Assembly: GCA_037447655.1 (NCBI GenBank)
Contig: JBBHKE010003158.1
Span: 124,001-188,000, forward strand
Length of the DNA: 64,000 bases
Reading direction: 5' to 3'
Source: Zygnema cylindricum
Lineage: Eukaryota; Streptophyta; Zygnematophyceae; Zygnematales; Zygnemataceae
Shown here: in pieces, positions 54,781 through 64,000 of the stretch
Layout: each line of letters begins with the position of its first letter
How positions within the stretch are numbered: position 1 is the first letter of the stretch
Position numbers and translations under genes: made by a program
Notes under the pieces: generated by a model
Told to the model about the DNA's origin: nothing
Seen by the model: only the letters and a program-made list of their open reading frames with translations
The model's database searches: none

Positions 54781-54848
54781 AACGGCTAAGGCTACCGGCT
54801 ATCTACCATCTATCGGCCGGCAGGTACCAGGATCAAATCCTGCCGCCG
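54781..54848 (+). other. tRNA-like module, antisense to LTR B
   Basis: AACGGCTAAGGCT (54781-54793) and GGATCAAATCC (54830-54840) are spaced like A and B boxes of a tRNA. The equivalent in the partial B LTR is on the minus strand at 40336-40402, again antisense. Confidence 0.48.
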
Positions 54849-55136
54849 GCACATACCTTTTAGTAATTAATCCCTAGACTAACATAAATTTCCCGTAAAC
54901 CTGAGGATAGCCTAGGTAGCCATGGCTCTAGCTTCCTCTCCAATTTCTCAGTGACTGCGACAAGTTGGAGAGTTGGAGAGAGAAGTTAGAGGTAGACTGC
55001 CACGGCTTCTTTTTTCTATCCAGACCTAGAAAATACTTAAAAACCATTAATTTCTACATTAACAAGTCACCCTGTCCCACTATATCTCAATGTTGGACTC
55101 ATCGCAACGTAGTAGTATAGCAGTGAAGCAATTCAA

Positions 55137-55674
55137 CTATTCACTTAATCCCACTGCGTCCCTACAATACTTCAGTTTAGGTGCAGGAAGGGCTTTAGTG
55201 AGCATATCAACAATCATTTTTGCGTCTGGCAAATAACAAAATTTAATCACTCTAGAGAACACATTTTCTTTTACAAAGTGTAATCTTACATCCATGTGTT
55301 TGCTTTTGAATTGATGACTAGGGTTAGAAGCAATGGCAATGACAACTTGGTTGTTACACCAGATCACTTGTGGATCAACCTGCATGTATCTTAGTTCTTG
55401 TAACATGGATTTTACCCATAAGAGTTCTTTGAGGGCCGAGCTTGCTGCCATATATTCTGACTCCATTGTCGACTGTGCTGTAACCTTTTGATGTTTCCTA
55501 CTCCAGCAGCAAGTCTCGTTCCCAATTTGTAGAACGAATCCCGTAGTGGACTTCCGGCTTGGAATGCCGCTATAGCTTGCATCACTCCACGTTTGTAGTT
55601 TTACTTCTCCTCCGCCTAGTGTGAGTTTGAGGTCTTTGGTTCCTGCCAAATATCTTAAGACTCTCCTTGCTGCG
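55137..55674 (-). pseudogene. RNase H of element C, 3' part
   Basis: Open for 170 codons: AGTKDLKLTLGGGEV, WSDASYSGIPSRKS, STMESEYMAASSALKE, IWCNNQVVIAIASNP and the C-terminus MLTKALPAPKL to GLSE. The conserved CDNQ is CNNQ, losing one catalytic Asp. The 5' part continues beyond the solo LTR at 56685. Confidence 0.85.
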
Positions 55675-55744
55675 AAATCTGTGCATCCATTTAGACCAAA
55701 ATTGAGGAAGCCTCTAGGTAGTTTTTGACTAACCCACTTTCAAC

Positions 55745-55882
55745 GAGAGCAACTGCTACTCTAGTAATAAATAGATAATTTGACTGCACCCATGTGCTGT
55801 CTGGACTCCCCTAAGTCCACAGCAGAAAGAATCACTGAAAACGCCTAATCAGGCGATTTATTATGGAGTGGCAAAGGTGCCA
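55745..55882 (-). other. Conserved hairpin string in LTR D
   Basis: H1 TGGCA/TGCCA (55869-55882); H2 CGCCT/AGGCG (55842-55855), a stem unrelated in sequence to LTR N yet perfect; H3 GGACTT/GAGTCC with a G-U pair in the RNA (55803-55818); H4 GAC-GCAC/GTGC-GTC (55782-55801); a possible H5 at 55745-55761. Confidence 0.62.
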
Positions 55883-56389
55883 ATATTTATATAAGTTTTT
55901 TGGGAGAGAGGCGGTTACCTCCTCAATTCACTAAGTCATAAACCCTCTCACAACCCCTATCTACTGATGTACGGAACCAATCAGAAGACTGTATACTAGA
56001 GAAAGGTACTATGACCGATGTACTTTCTGTACGGCCTGTGTACGACAAGGCCATGGAGTGGACGTCTCTCTCCTCCGGACTTGTCGTTATGCTCCTAGAG
56101 ATTCCAGCTTCCGAATGACATATTGCCACGTGTCACCAGGTCATGTTACATCCGAAAATCGCCAAAGCGGCCATTCCTGGATCTAGGCGATGATGTGAGC
56201 CGTCGAATTCAAATCACTTTTAATTCCCAGCCGTTCAAAACAAATGTCCGGTACATTTGTTTCGTGCGCACTAAAAACCCCAACTAGTTTCTATGTATCC
56301 TATTTATAATTGCGTTAATCGGATTAGTCGTCTATCTATTGTATAAATAGCTATCGAACCCTATTTGTCCTAACAGACTACTACAACAG

Positions 56390-56450
56390 ACTGGTAAGGG
56401 TTGACGGTTATGCCTCGCCCTACCGGTCGGAGGTTCGAGTCCTGCCGGAC
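56390..56450 (+). other. tRNA-like module, antisense to LTR D
   Basis: GGTTCGAGTCC (56432-56442) matches the pol III B-box consensus exactly; TGGTAAGGGTTG (56392-56403) is a weak A box. The T-stem pairs poorly, so this is not a functional tRNA. Confidence 0.48.
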
Positions 56451-56684
56451 TCAACCTTTTTGGTTGAGAGTGACTTAGGTCACTCTTAAGCCATGCGTAT
56501 GGAGCTAAGGCAGCCATGGCTCCACCGCCCTCTCTCTCCTTCAGTGACTACAACAAGTGTGGGGGCCAGAGAGAAAAGATGGAGGCAGGCTGCCTCTGCT
56601 TTTCTTTTCATTCTTATTTTAATTAAGACCTCAAAAATCACTCCCCTAAATCTAGTGATTTCAACACTTGTTGCATCAAAATCA

Positions 56685-57960
56685 GATTTTCTCGGATTCT
56701 CTAGACTTCTGCTCAATACCCCAACTACTGCAGCAATGTCAGGACGGGTACAGTTCATGAAATATATTTAGCTTCCCACTATCTGTCTATAAGGTATCAC
56801 TGTCATAGGATCATTCTCCCGTGACTCTAAATACTCGCTAACAATGACACCCGGTTGTGTCTCTTCTCCCTCTAACTTCTTCCGAAACTCCATTAGAGTC
56901 AGAAATCCTTTTGCCCCCCGCAATTCATACTCATCTAACATGTTTCCAATAGCCTCTTTTTGAGTCAATTTTATTACTTTTTATTTCTGTCCCTCTCTAC
57001 CTTGTTACCCAAAAAAAACTTTGCCTGACCGAGGTCTTTCATCTCGAACCGTGAGTTTAGAGCAGTTTTGATATTGTTGATTTCAGTCATTGATTTGTTA
57101 ATTAATAGTAAATCATCTACATACACTGCTATATATACTATCCCATCCTCACCCTTTAGAACATAGACCGAGTGATCAGAGCTTATCCTTTGAAATTCTA
57201 GGCTAGTTAAGAATTCATCAAGCTTGAGATTCCATTGCCTAAGGGCCTGTGTTTGGCCGTATAGAGATTTTAACAGTTTGCATACGAAGTGCTCTTTTCC
57301 AAGTTCTGCATACTTTTCACGCTGCTGTATGTAAATGGTTTCTTGTAGTTCTCCATGCAAAAAGGTCGTCTTTACATCCATCTGATGAATTTCCATATCT
57401 TATATAGCAGCTAGGGATAGCAAAATCCTAACTGTCGGAAATCTTACAACCGGAGAAAAGGTTTCTTCAAAATCAATTCCTTATTTTTGATTATACCCCT
57501 TTGCCACAAGTATGGCCTTATACCGTTCCATGGTAATATCGAGATTTAACTTCACCTTGAATACCCATTTGCTGCCGATCGCTTTTCGGTCCGGAGGAAG
57601 GTCCACAAGCTCCCATGTTTGAGCCTCCATGATAGACTTCATTTCGTCCTTTGATGCCTCGATCCAGTGATTGCGCTCCAATGATGAGAAGGCTTCTTTA
57701 ATGGTCAAGGGCTCCCTTGAGGTTGCCGAGTAGGCAAAGTGAGAGATTGCTTGCAGGCGGTTGCTGGAACTTTTTCCCCCCGGAAAATTCTGAGGCTGAG
57801 ATCGTTGGATGCCAAGCTGATTGCGATGGTTGGGATCTGTGTGTATTGATCGTTGTTGGTCCGGTAGGAACTGAACTTGTTGAGGAACTTGGAGAGAGAC
57901 GGACTCTGGAGTCACTACGGGAGAATGTTGCATCTGCGGGACAAGTTCTTGCAAGCAATC
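56685..57960 (-). pseudogene. RT of element C and start of RNase H
   Basis: Minus strand from 57954: Gln/Pro-rich linker, EASKDEMKSIMEAQTWELVDL, KWVFKVKLNL, VAKGYNQK, then TAA at 57481. It continues in HQMDVKTTFLHGELQE, the YVDDLLLINKS catalytic box (about 57100-57130), and MKDLGQAKFFLGNKVERD (57396-56974). After a frame break at about 56970, QKEAIGNMLDEYELRGAKG to IPYRQIVGS, a stop at 56768, then YFMNCTRPDIAAVVGVLSRSLENPRKSDF, where the D solo LTR is inserted. YVDD is intact; at least four breaks. Confidence 0.85.
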
Positions 57961-58239
57961 TAAAATGACATATTCCTGTACTTTTTGCTGCTTTTGTTAC
58001 TCTAACATTTGAAATAAATCTATGGAGTCAAGCTCATCCTTTATAATAATATTCCGTGCTAGAACTATTTTCTGCCTCTCAAACACAAAGACTCTATAAC
58101 CTTTTGAGTGATCATAATATCCTAACAAAATACCCAGAAATCCTTTCGGTTCCATTTTTCATCTATATGTAGACGTATCCAAGATAAAGCATTGACTACC
58201 AAAGACCTTGAAATGGCTAACATTTGGTTTGCTACCTGT

Positions 58240-59026
58240 CTAGATCTCGTAAGGTGTAGTGTCTACTGATCTTGATCCTATCCTATTTTTAATATAAACT
58301 GCACAATTTAAAGCCTTAGCCCATAATTTCGGATCCACACTTTTATCTGCAAGCATCGACCTAGAGCTCTCCGTGAGTGTTCTATTTAATCTCTCCGACA
58401 CCCTATTTTGTTCCGGTGAATATGGAAGAGTCAACAGATGACTTATACCTTCCTCGAGTAAAATGGTTTCAAACTCCTTCGATGTATATTCACCACCATT
58501 GTACGACTTGAGCTGCAAAATAGGTAAATTATGAAGCTTTTCAACCCATGCTTTATAGTGTTTGAAGTGACCAAACACTTCGCTCTTTTTTTTCATGAAG
58601 TAAAATTTTGTAAACTTGGAGAAATCATCTGTGCATGTGACCATATATTTCATCCCCCCGACAGATGTAACCTTCGCAGGTCCAAAAACATCCGAATGAA
58701 TTTGTTGTTAAAGTTTTGTTAACCGATGCTCAGACTCTTTAGGAAATGGCAGTCTGTGGATTTTTGCCTAAAGCGCAGCCATCACATGTTTTGAACGACT
58801 GATCTGTGATTGATACACCCTCTATTTTGCCAGCAAGCACCATTATTCTTAAACTATCGTAGATTACATGGCCTAATCTTTTATGCCACTCATCTGAGTG
58901 CAAATCACCAGAGTACAAAACATCATTCTCTTGTAGTATTAGCCATATCCATGCGGTACATCTTGCTATTATCTCTAGTACCTGTAACCGCAACTTTTCT
59001 ATTTTTGCTAACAACCAGCCGACCAT
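58240..59026 (-). pseudogene. Pre-integrase and integrase core of element C
   Basis: Pre-integrase EWHKRLGHVIYDSLRIM and CDGCALGK (58750-58920) give the HHCC zinc site. The integrase core starts after a break near 58700: MVTCTDDFSKF (first Asp), then SYNGGEYTSKEF, where the second catalytic Asp is Tyr (about 58500), and YSPEQNRVSERLN with the Glu kept. DNA strand transfer would be lost. Confidence 0.84.
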
Positions 59027-60284
59027 TTTTCAAATTAATCTCAAAGCCTTTACTCTCTACCAAAGACGTAGAATTTTTTTTTTCTTATAGTCAGGCACAA
59101 ATAAGACATTGTGAAGAGTCCTTTCAATTGCCTTTCCTTCTACATCAACCAGCAAGGACACATCACCGAAAGCATGAGTCCGAACACTCATTCCACATGC
59201 ATAATAAATATTTTTCTCCGTCGTTGTTTTCAGATTTTTGAAGATGGCCTTGTTCCAGCACATGTGGGCTGACGCTTCTGTATCCATTATCCATCCAAGG
59301 TCCTTTGCTCCCTTCATTGCTACCGCCATAGCGAATAGATCCGTTTCGTCCTCCGCATAAAACGTCAAAGTCTCATTTTGGAGAGACGAATAAGCCAAAA
59401 ATAGTGAATTTCCATGAGGTGTAGGCCCTGTGAAGCTTTTGTAAAACTGACTTTGTTGCCATCCCGGCCTGTATAAACCAGTATCGTTAGCTTTTTTAAG
59501 CTTACGACAGAATTTGTATCCATGACCTCTCTCACTATAATAGAAACATGCATTGTTGGATTGTCTATTTCCACCTTCGTTAAACTGTCTAAATTGATTA
59601 AACTGATTCCTTTGCTGATTAAACTGTCCTTTCCTCTCAAAGTTTGAATTAAAAGACTCTACTTGCTCAACATTGAGAATATAAGATGTAGCTTACTCTT
59701 CTAGTAAAATATTGATAGCTAACTGTAAAGTCCAGCTAGCTTTATCTTTCTGTTTGAGCATATCAGATGCTCCTTTCATACTACGAGAGAGACCCCTCAT
59801 GAGTAATGCAGCATGTTGAAGCTGAGGAAACACCCCACCTGCAAAAGCATTTGCATCTACAAGGATGCGAAATTTGTTAGAATATTCAGCCATTGTACCG
59901 CCAGTGTACTTATAGTCCCAAATTTTTCCAGCCAATAGAAGCTCTTCCTAGACATTAGCATTTTCATAATCATTTTTAAGTGAAATCCAGATATCTTGCT
60001 TTTTTCATTTTTATCCGAGACATAGCTAAGTCCTCAGATATACAAAATTTCAGAATAGAAGGAGTCTGCGTATTTTTCTTAGGCCATGACGGATCAGATT
60101 CATCCAGGAAACCATCCAATATATCCAAAATATTGGCATTCTCAAAGTGTGTCTCCACCATATCCGCCCAGTAAACATACTTTTCCCCGGAAAAGATAGG
60201 AATTCTTAATTATAGACCCATAACTTGTTGTTCTACAACCACCGGTGCAGGTGGAGGAGCAGCAGTAGTAATAGAAATAGACAT
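59027..60284 (-). pseudogene. gag and protease of element C
   Basis: The ATG at 60284 lies in the LTR (MSISITTAAPPPAPVVVEQQ, then VMGL from the primer site). TAA follows four codons later (about 60211). The gag domain continues: EKYVYWADMVETHFE, frame breaks near 59976 and 59940, WDYKYTGGTMAEYSNKF, TAA at about 59693, then a Gln/Asn-rich stretch and a knuckle CFYYSERGHGYKFC, whose second Cys is Tyr. Protease WIMDTEASAHMC: DSG became DTE. A poly-A/T slip near 59070-59080 breaks the following frame. Confidence 0.83.
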
Positions 60285-61023
60285 GATACACTCTCAGAAG
60301 CTATCAAGAATCCTACCAAACAGCTTTTTACAAGTGCTCACCAAGTCTTATACACGCATCCAAACTTCACAAAACACTATCAAAGTATATAACAGCATAA
60401 ACACTGACAACTCCAAAAGTTTCAGTACAATTGATCCGACAACACTCAAGAAATAGTACTGAGAAGTTTCCCAAAAACTGTGTGCAGTTTTACTACTTGG
60501 AAGTCTGAATCCATCATGTGTTCTGAGTCCTAAGTCTTATACTAATATTGTACCGGCAATATTAGTGTACCTGAGAGGTACGTTAAGCTACCAAGCACTA
60601 CTAATTTGTCAAGCTACCAGTGAGCTACCACTGAGCTACCACTAAGTTACCACTGAACTTACACTAAGTTACCCACTAAGTTGAGGTTTGTTCACTTGAT
60701 TCATATCAGTCGCAGCTGCGTTGTTCCGTACTTAATCATTTCCAAGGTAACACTAGTTGCGTTGTTTGTACGGATTATATCATAAGTAACCGGAGTTGCG
60801 TTGTCCAGTCTGTGTCGCAGCTTCGCTGCTGCATTGCTCTGTCTACATAGCAGCTGCGCTGCTACGCTGCTCTGTCTACATAGAAGCTGCGCTTCTATGT
60901 CTGCATAGCAGTTGCGTAGTCCTGTACTGCACTCAAGTGATGACGCATGTCCTTACGTTACAAATTACTGTCTCTCTACCGTCCTACTAATTTGCTGAGA
61001 CTGATAGCTTTCCAAAAACAACA
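60226..61023 (-). repeat. 5' LTR of element C (798 bp)
   Basis: TGTTGTTTTTGG at 61023, ending GTAGAACAACA at 60226; the primer-site-like AGTTATGGGTC follows at 60225-60215. It matches the plus-strand LTR at 63075-63875 closely. It contains the CTG-rich 25-bp repeat (60813-60925) and the AGCTACCACTG repeat (60594-60690). Confidence 0.88.
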
Positions 61024-62040
61024 CTTGTTATCGCTAAGTGTTTGTGTAATTTATGTTAAAATTTTTGTTATCGCTAACAGTTTGTGTAATTTAGATAACA
61101 ATTCTTGTTAGGGCTAACTGTTTGTGTATATGGATAACAATTTTTGTTATCGCTAACTATTTATGTAAATTAGGTAACAAATCTTGGTATCGTTAACTAT
61201 TTGTGTAATTTAGGTAACAATTCTTGTTATCGCTAACAGTTTGTGTAATTTAGATAACAATTCTTGTTATCGCTAACTGTTTGTGTAATTTAGTTAACAA
61301 TTCTTGTTATCGCTAAGTGTTTGTGTAAATTAGATAACAATTCTTCATATCGCTAACAGATTGTGTAATTTAGATATTAATTATTGTTAGCGCTAACTGT
61401 TTGTGTAATTTAAGAAACAATAATAATTATCGCAAACTGTTTGTGTAATTTAGGTAACAATTCTTGTTATCGCTAACTGTTTATGTAAATTAGATAACAA
61501 TTCCTGTTAACTCTAATAGTTTGTGTTATTTAGATAACAATTCTGGTTATCCCTAACTGTTTGTTTAATTTAGGTGACAATTGTTGTTATCGCTAACTGT
61601 TTGTTTAATTTAGATAACAATTCTTGTTATTGCTAACAGTTTATGTAAATTAGATAACAATTCCTGTTAACGCTAATAGTTTGTGTAATTTAGATAACAA
61701 TTCTTGTTATCCCTAACTGTTTGTGTAATTTAGGTAACAATTCTTGTTATCGCTAACTACTTGTGTAATTTAGGTAACAATTCTTTTATCGCTGATTGTT
61801 TGTGTAATTTAGTTAACAATTCTTGTTATCGCTAACTGTTTCTGTAATTTAGGTTACAATTATTGTTAGCTCAAAGAGTTTGTGTAAGTAAGGTAACTAT
61901 TCTTGTTAGCGCTAACAGTTTGTGTAATTTATGTTACAATTCTTGTTATCGCTAACAGTTTGTGTAAGTTATATAACAATTCAAGTAAGCGATAACAATT
62001 TGTGTAAGTTAGGTAACAATTTCTATAATCGTAACAGTTT
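61024..62040 (+). repeat. 40-bp satellite between the two C elements, forward half
   Basis: About 25 monomers in the forward sense, starting CTTGTTATCGC at the C LTR edge. No gene. Confidence 0.92.
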
Positions 62041-63074
62041 GATAACAGGAAATGTTATCTTAATTACACAAACTATTATCGATAACAAGAATGCTACCTT
62101 AATTACACAAACAGTTAGCGATAACAAAAACTGTTACCTAACTTACACAAACTAGTAGAGCTAACAGGAATTGTTACTTAACTTACAAAAACTGTTAGCG
62201 ATAACAAGAATTGTTTCCTAAATTACACAAACAGTTAGCGTTAACAAAAATTGATATCTAAATTACACAAACAATTAGTGATAACAAGAATTGTTACCTA
62301 AATTACACAAAGAGTTAGTGCTAATAGGAATTGTAACCTAAATTACACAAACTGTTTGCCCTAACAGGAATTGTTACCTAACTTACACAAACAGTTTACG
62401 ATAACAAGAATTGTTACCTAAATGTTACAAACAAATAGCGATAACAAAAATCGTTTCCTAAATTACACAAACAGTTAGCGTTAACAAAAATTGATATCTA
62501 AATTACACAAACAGTTAGCGTTAACAAGAATTGTTAACTAAATTACACAAACAGTTAGCGATAACAAGAAATGTTACCTAAACTACACAAATAGTTAGCG
62601 ATAACATGAATTGTTACCTAAACTACAGAAACAGTTAGCGATAAAAAGAATTGTCACCTAAATTACACAAACAATTAGATATAACAAGAACAGTTACCTA
62701 AATTACACAAGCAGTTAGCGATAGCAGGAATTATTATCTAAATTTCACAAACTATTAGCGATTAAAAGAATTGTTACCTAAATTACACAAATAGTTAGCA
62801 ATAACAAGATTTGTTTTTAAATTACATAAACAGTTAGCGCTTACAATAATTGTTACCTAAATTATACAAACTGTTATTGATAACAGGAATTGTTATCTAA
62901 ATTACACAAACTGTAAGCACAAACAGAAATTGTTAACTAAATTACACAAATTCTTAGCGCTAACACGAATTATTTCCTAACTTACACAAACAGTTAGCGA
63001 TAGTTGGAATTGATATCTAAATTACATAAACAATAAGCGATGATAGAAGTTGTTACCTAAATTACACAAACAAT
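62041..63074 (-). repeat. 40-bp satellite between the two C elements, inverted half
   Basis: About 26 monomers in the reverse sense after an abrupt switch at 62040/62041 (GTAACAGTTT then GATAACAGG). The two halves are similar in length (1,017 and 1,034 bp) but not in monomer phase at their outer ends. No gene. Confidence 0.92.
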
Positions 63075-63875
63075 TGTTGTTTTTGGAAAGCTTTTAGTCT
63101 CAGCATATTAGTAGGAGGATAGAAAGACAGTAATTTGTAACGTAATGACATGCGTCATCACTTAAGAGCAGTACAGGACAACGCAACTGCTATGTAGACA
63201 GAGCAGCGCAGCAACAGAGCAGCGCAGCAGCGCAGATGCTATGTAGACAGAGCAGCGTAGCAGCAAAGCTCCGACACAGACAGGACAACGCAGCTCCGGT
63301 TACTTTGGATATAATCCGAAAAAAACAACGCAACTAGTGTTACCTTGGAAATGATTCGATACGGAACAACGCAACTGCGATTGATATGAATCAAGTCAAC
63401 GAACCTCAATTTATTGGGTAACTCAGTGTAAGCTTAGTGGTAACTTAGTGGTAGCTCAGTGGTAACGTAGTGGTAGCTCAGTGGTAGCTTGACATATTAG
63501 TAATGCTTGGTAGCTTAACGTACCTCTCAGGTACACTAATATTGCCGGTACAATATTAGTATAAGACCTAGGACTCAGAACACATGATGGATTCAGACTT
63601 CCAAGTAGTAAAACAGCACACAGTTTTTGGGAAACTTTTGAGTACTATTTCTTGAGTGTTGTCGGATCAATTGTACTGAAACTTTTGGAGTTGTCAGTGT
63701 TTATGCTGTTATATACTTTGATAGTGTTTTGTGAAGTTTGGATGCGTGTATAAGATTTGGTGAGCACTTGTAAAAAGCTGTTTGGTAGGATTCTTGATAG
63801 CTTCTGAGAGTGTATCATGTCTATTTCTATTACTACTGCTGCTCCTCCACCTGCACCAGTGGTTGTAGAACAACA
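63075..63875 (+). repeat. 5' LTR of second element C (801 bp)
   Basis: TGTTGTTTTTGG to GTAGAACAACA. The CTG-rich 25-bp repeat is at 63182-63300 and the short repeat around AGTGGTAGCT at about 63430-63490. Confidence 0.88.
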
Positions 63876-64000
63876 AGTTATGGGTCTGTCATTAAGAATT
63901 CCTATCTTTTCCAGGGAAAAGTATGTTTACTGGGCGGATATGGTGGAGACACACTTTGAGAATGTCAATATTTTGGATATATTGGATGGTTTCCTGGATG
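63817..64000 (+). CDS. gag, 5' end, of second element C
   Basis: The ATG at 63817 lies in the LTR. The first 19-20 residues (MSISITTAAPPPAPVVVEQQ) are LTR encoded, VMG is encoded by the primer site, then LRIPIFSREKYVYWADMVE follows, the start of a copia gag domain like that of families A and N. Open to the window edge (61 codons). The minus copy has a stop just after VMGL that is absent here. Completeness cannot be judged. Confidence 0.75.
   Translation, partial: MSISITTAAPPPAPVVVEQQVMGLSLRIPIFSREKYVYWADMVETHFENVNILDILDGFLD

Larger units (their letters stand above)
53945..55058 (-). repeat. LTR of family B inside element C
   Basis: Minus-strand start TGTAGAAATT at 55058; CCATGGCT block near 54922; antisense tRNA-like module on the plus strand (54781-54848); CACGTG 54479-54484; hairpin string 54106-54235. 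The inner end is uncertain (about 53945-53965) and I see no clear target duplication. No internal region, so a solo or truncated LTR. Confidence 0.75.
55680..56679 (-). mobile_element. Solo LTR of family D, 1,000 bp
   Basis: Flanked by perfect AAATC repeats (55675-55679, 56680-56684). Ends are TG and CA. Removing it and one repeat restores the RNase H reading NPRKSDF-AARRVLRYL. It carries the CCATGGCT block (56514-56521), CACGTG (56127-56132), a hairpin string (55745-55882) and a B-box-like GGTTCGAGTCC (56432-56442) on the antisense strand. No internal coding region. Confidence 0.87.
53151..61023 (-). mobile_element. Copia element C, minus strand, with two LTR insertions
   Basis: Minus-strand order: 5' LTR 61023-60226, primer site 60225-60213, gag, protease, pre-integrase, integrase, RT, RNase H, PPT 53938-53925, 3' LTR 53924-53151. 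Two foreign LTRs lie inside: B (55058 to about 53945) and D (56679-55680). Without them the element is about 5.7 kb. The flanks are satellite: TTTGT on the left and CTTGT on the right, four of five bases alike. All genes are broken. Confidence 0.88.
63075..64000 (+). mobile_element. Second element C, plus strand, cut by window edge
   Basis: LTR 63075-63875, primer-site-like AGTTATGGGTCT at 63876, and the gag start; it runs off the window. It is very similar to the reverse complement of 60116-61023. It lacks the early stop seen in the minus copy, so this one may be better preserved beyond the window. Confidence 0.87.

Noticed and set aside
53925-55062. Clear target duplication around LTR B in element C
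   Set aside because: A GATATAGTG word occurs on both sides but about 25 bp from the right edge, and no 5-bp repeat matches at the edges. Left as undetermined.
56397-56450. A tRNA gene on the plus strand
   Set aside because: The B-box word GGTTCGAGTCC is perfect, but acceptor and T stems do not pair and it lies in an LTR. Reported as a tRNA-like module only.

Overview
No cellular gene was recognised in this window. It is a nest of decayed Ty1/copia-type LTR retrotransposons embedded in long arrays of a 40-bp satellite. The pol domains (GAG-pre-integrase, integrase core, copia-type reverse transcriptase with YVDD, RNase H), the low GC content, the nesting and the satellite suggest a pericentromeric or other heterochromatic block of a large eukaryotic genome. 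A plant is most likely, but I cannot name a species and the plant assignment is inference.

Layout. 1-3602: 3' end of a copia element (E) with its LTR, which is split by a solo LTR of related family N (1965-3137, perfect 5-bp target duplication GTTGG). 3603-3671: a short piece of satellite. 3672-24035: a cluster of family A elements (A1 3672-7630, A2 9516-13638, A3 14926-24035), two minus-strand A fragments (8515-9515 and 13947-14925) and satellite islands (7631-8514, 13639-13946). Parts of this cluster are a 5.4-5.9 kb duplication. A3 is interrupted by a complete 4,463-bp non-autonomous element N (16728-21190; two 1,236-bp LTRs and a long gag-type ORF). 24036-28292: A4 on the minus strand, abutting A3. 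28293-52981: about 24 kb of 40-bp satellite, with one visible orientation switch (28714), a 10-base N gap (31176-31185), four copies of a different 40-bp repeat (31186-31356) and a partial LTR (family B, 40120-40617). 52885-53222: a 169-bp tandem duplication that mixes satellite and LTR. 53151-61023: a minus-strand element C carrying a solo-type LTR B and a 1,000-bp solo LTR D (perfect target duplication). 61024-63074: satellite that switches orientation at 62040. 63075-64000: the start of a second C element on the plus strand, facing the first.

How the parts work together. None of the elements seen in full in this window can move by its own enzymes: each has stops, frameshifts, deletions or lost catalytic residues. 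(The plus-strand C copy runs off the right edge and cannot be judged.) Three families (A, N, C) share an unusual arrangement. gag begins inside the 5' LTR and reads straight through the primer binding site, which resembles the half-tRNA-iMet site of Drosophila copia and encodes a conserved V-M-G. The large LTRs (E, N, B, D) share a string of small hairpins whose stems differ in sequence but keep pairing, and all carry a tRNA-like A-box/B-box module on the antisense strand. These shared LTR structures are the most interesting signals here.
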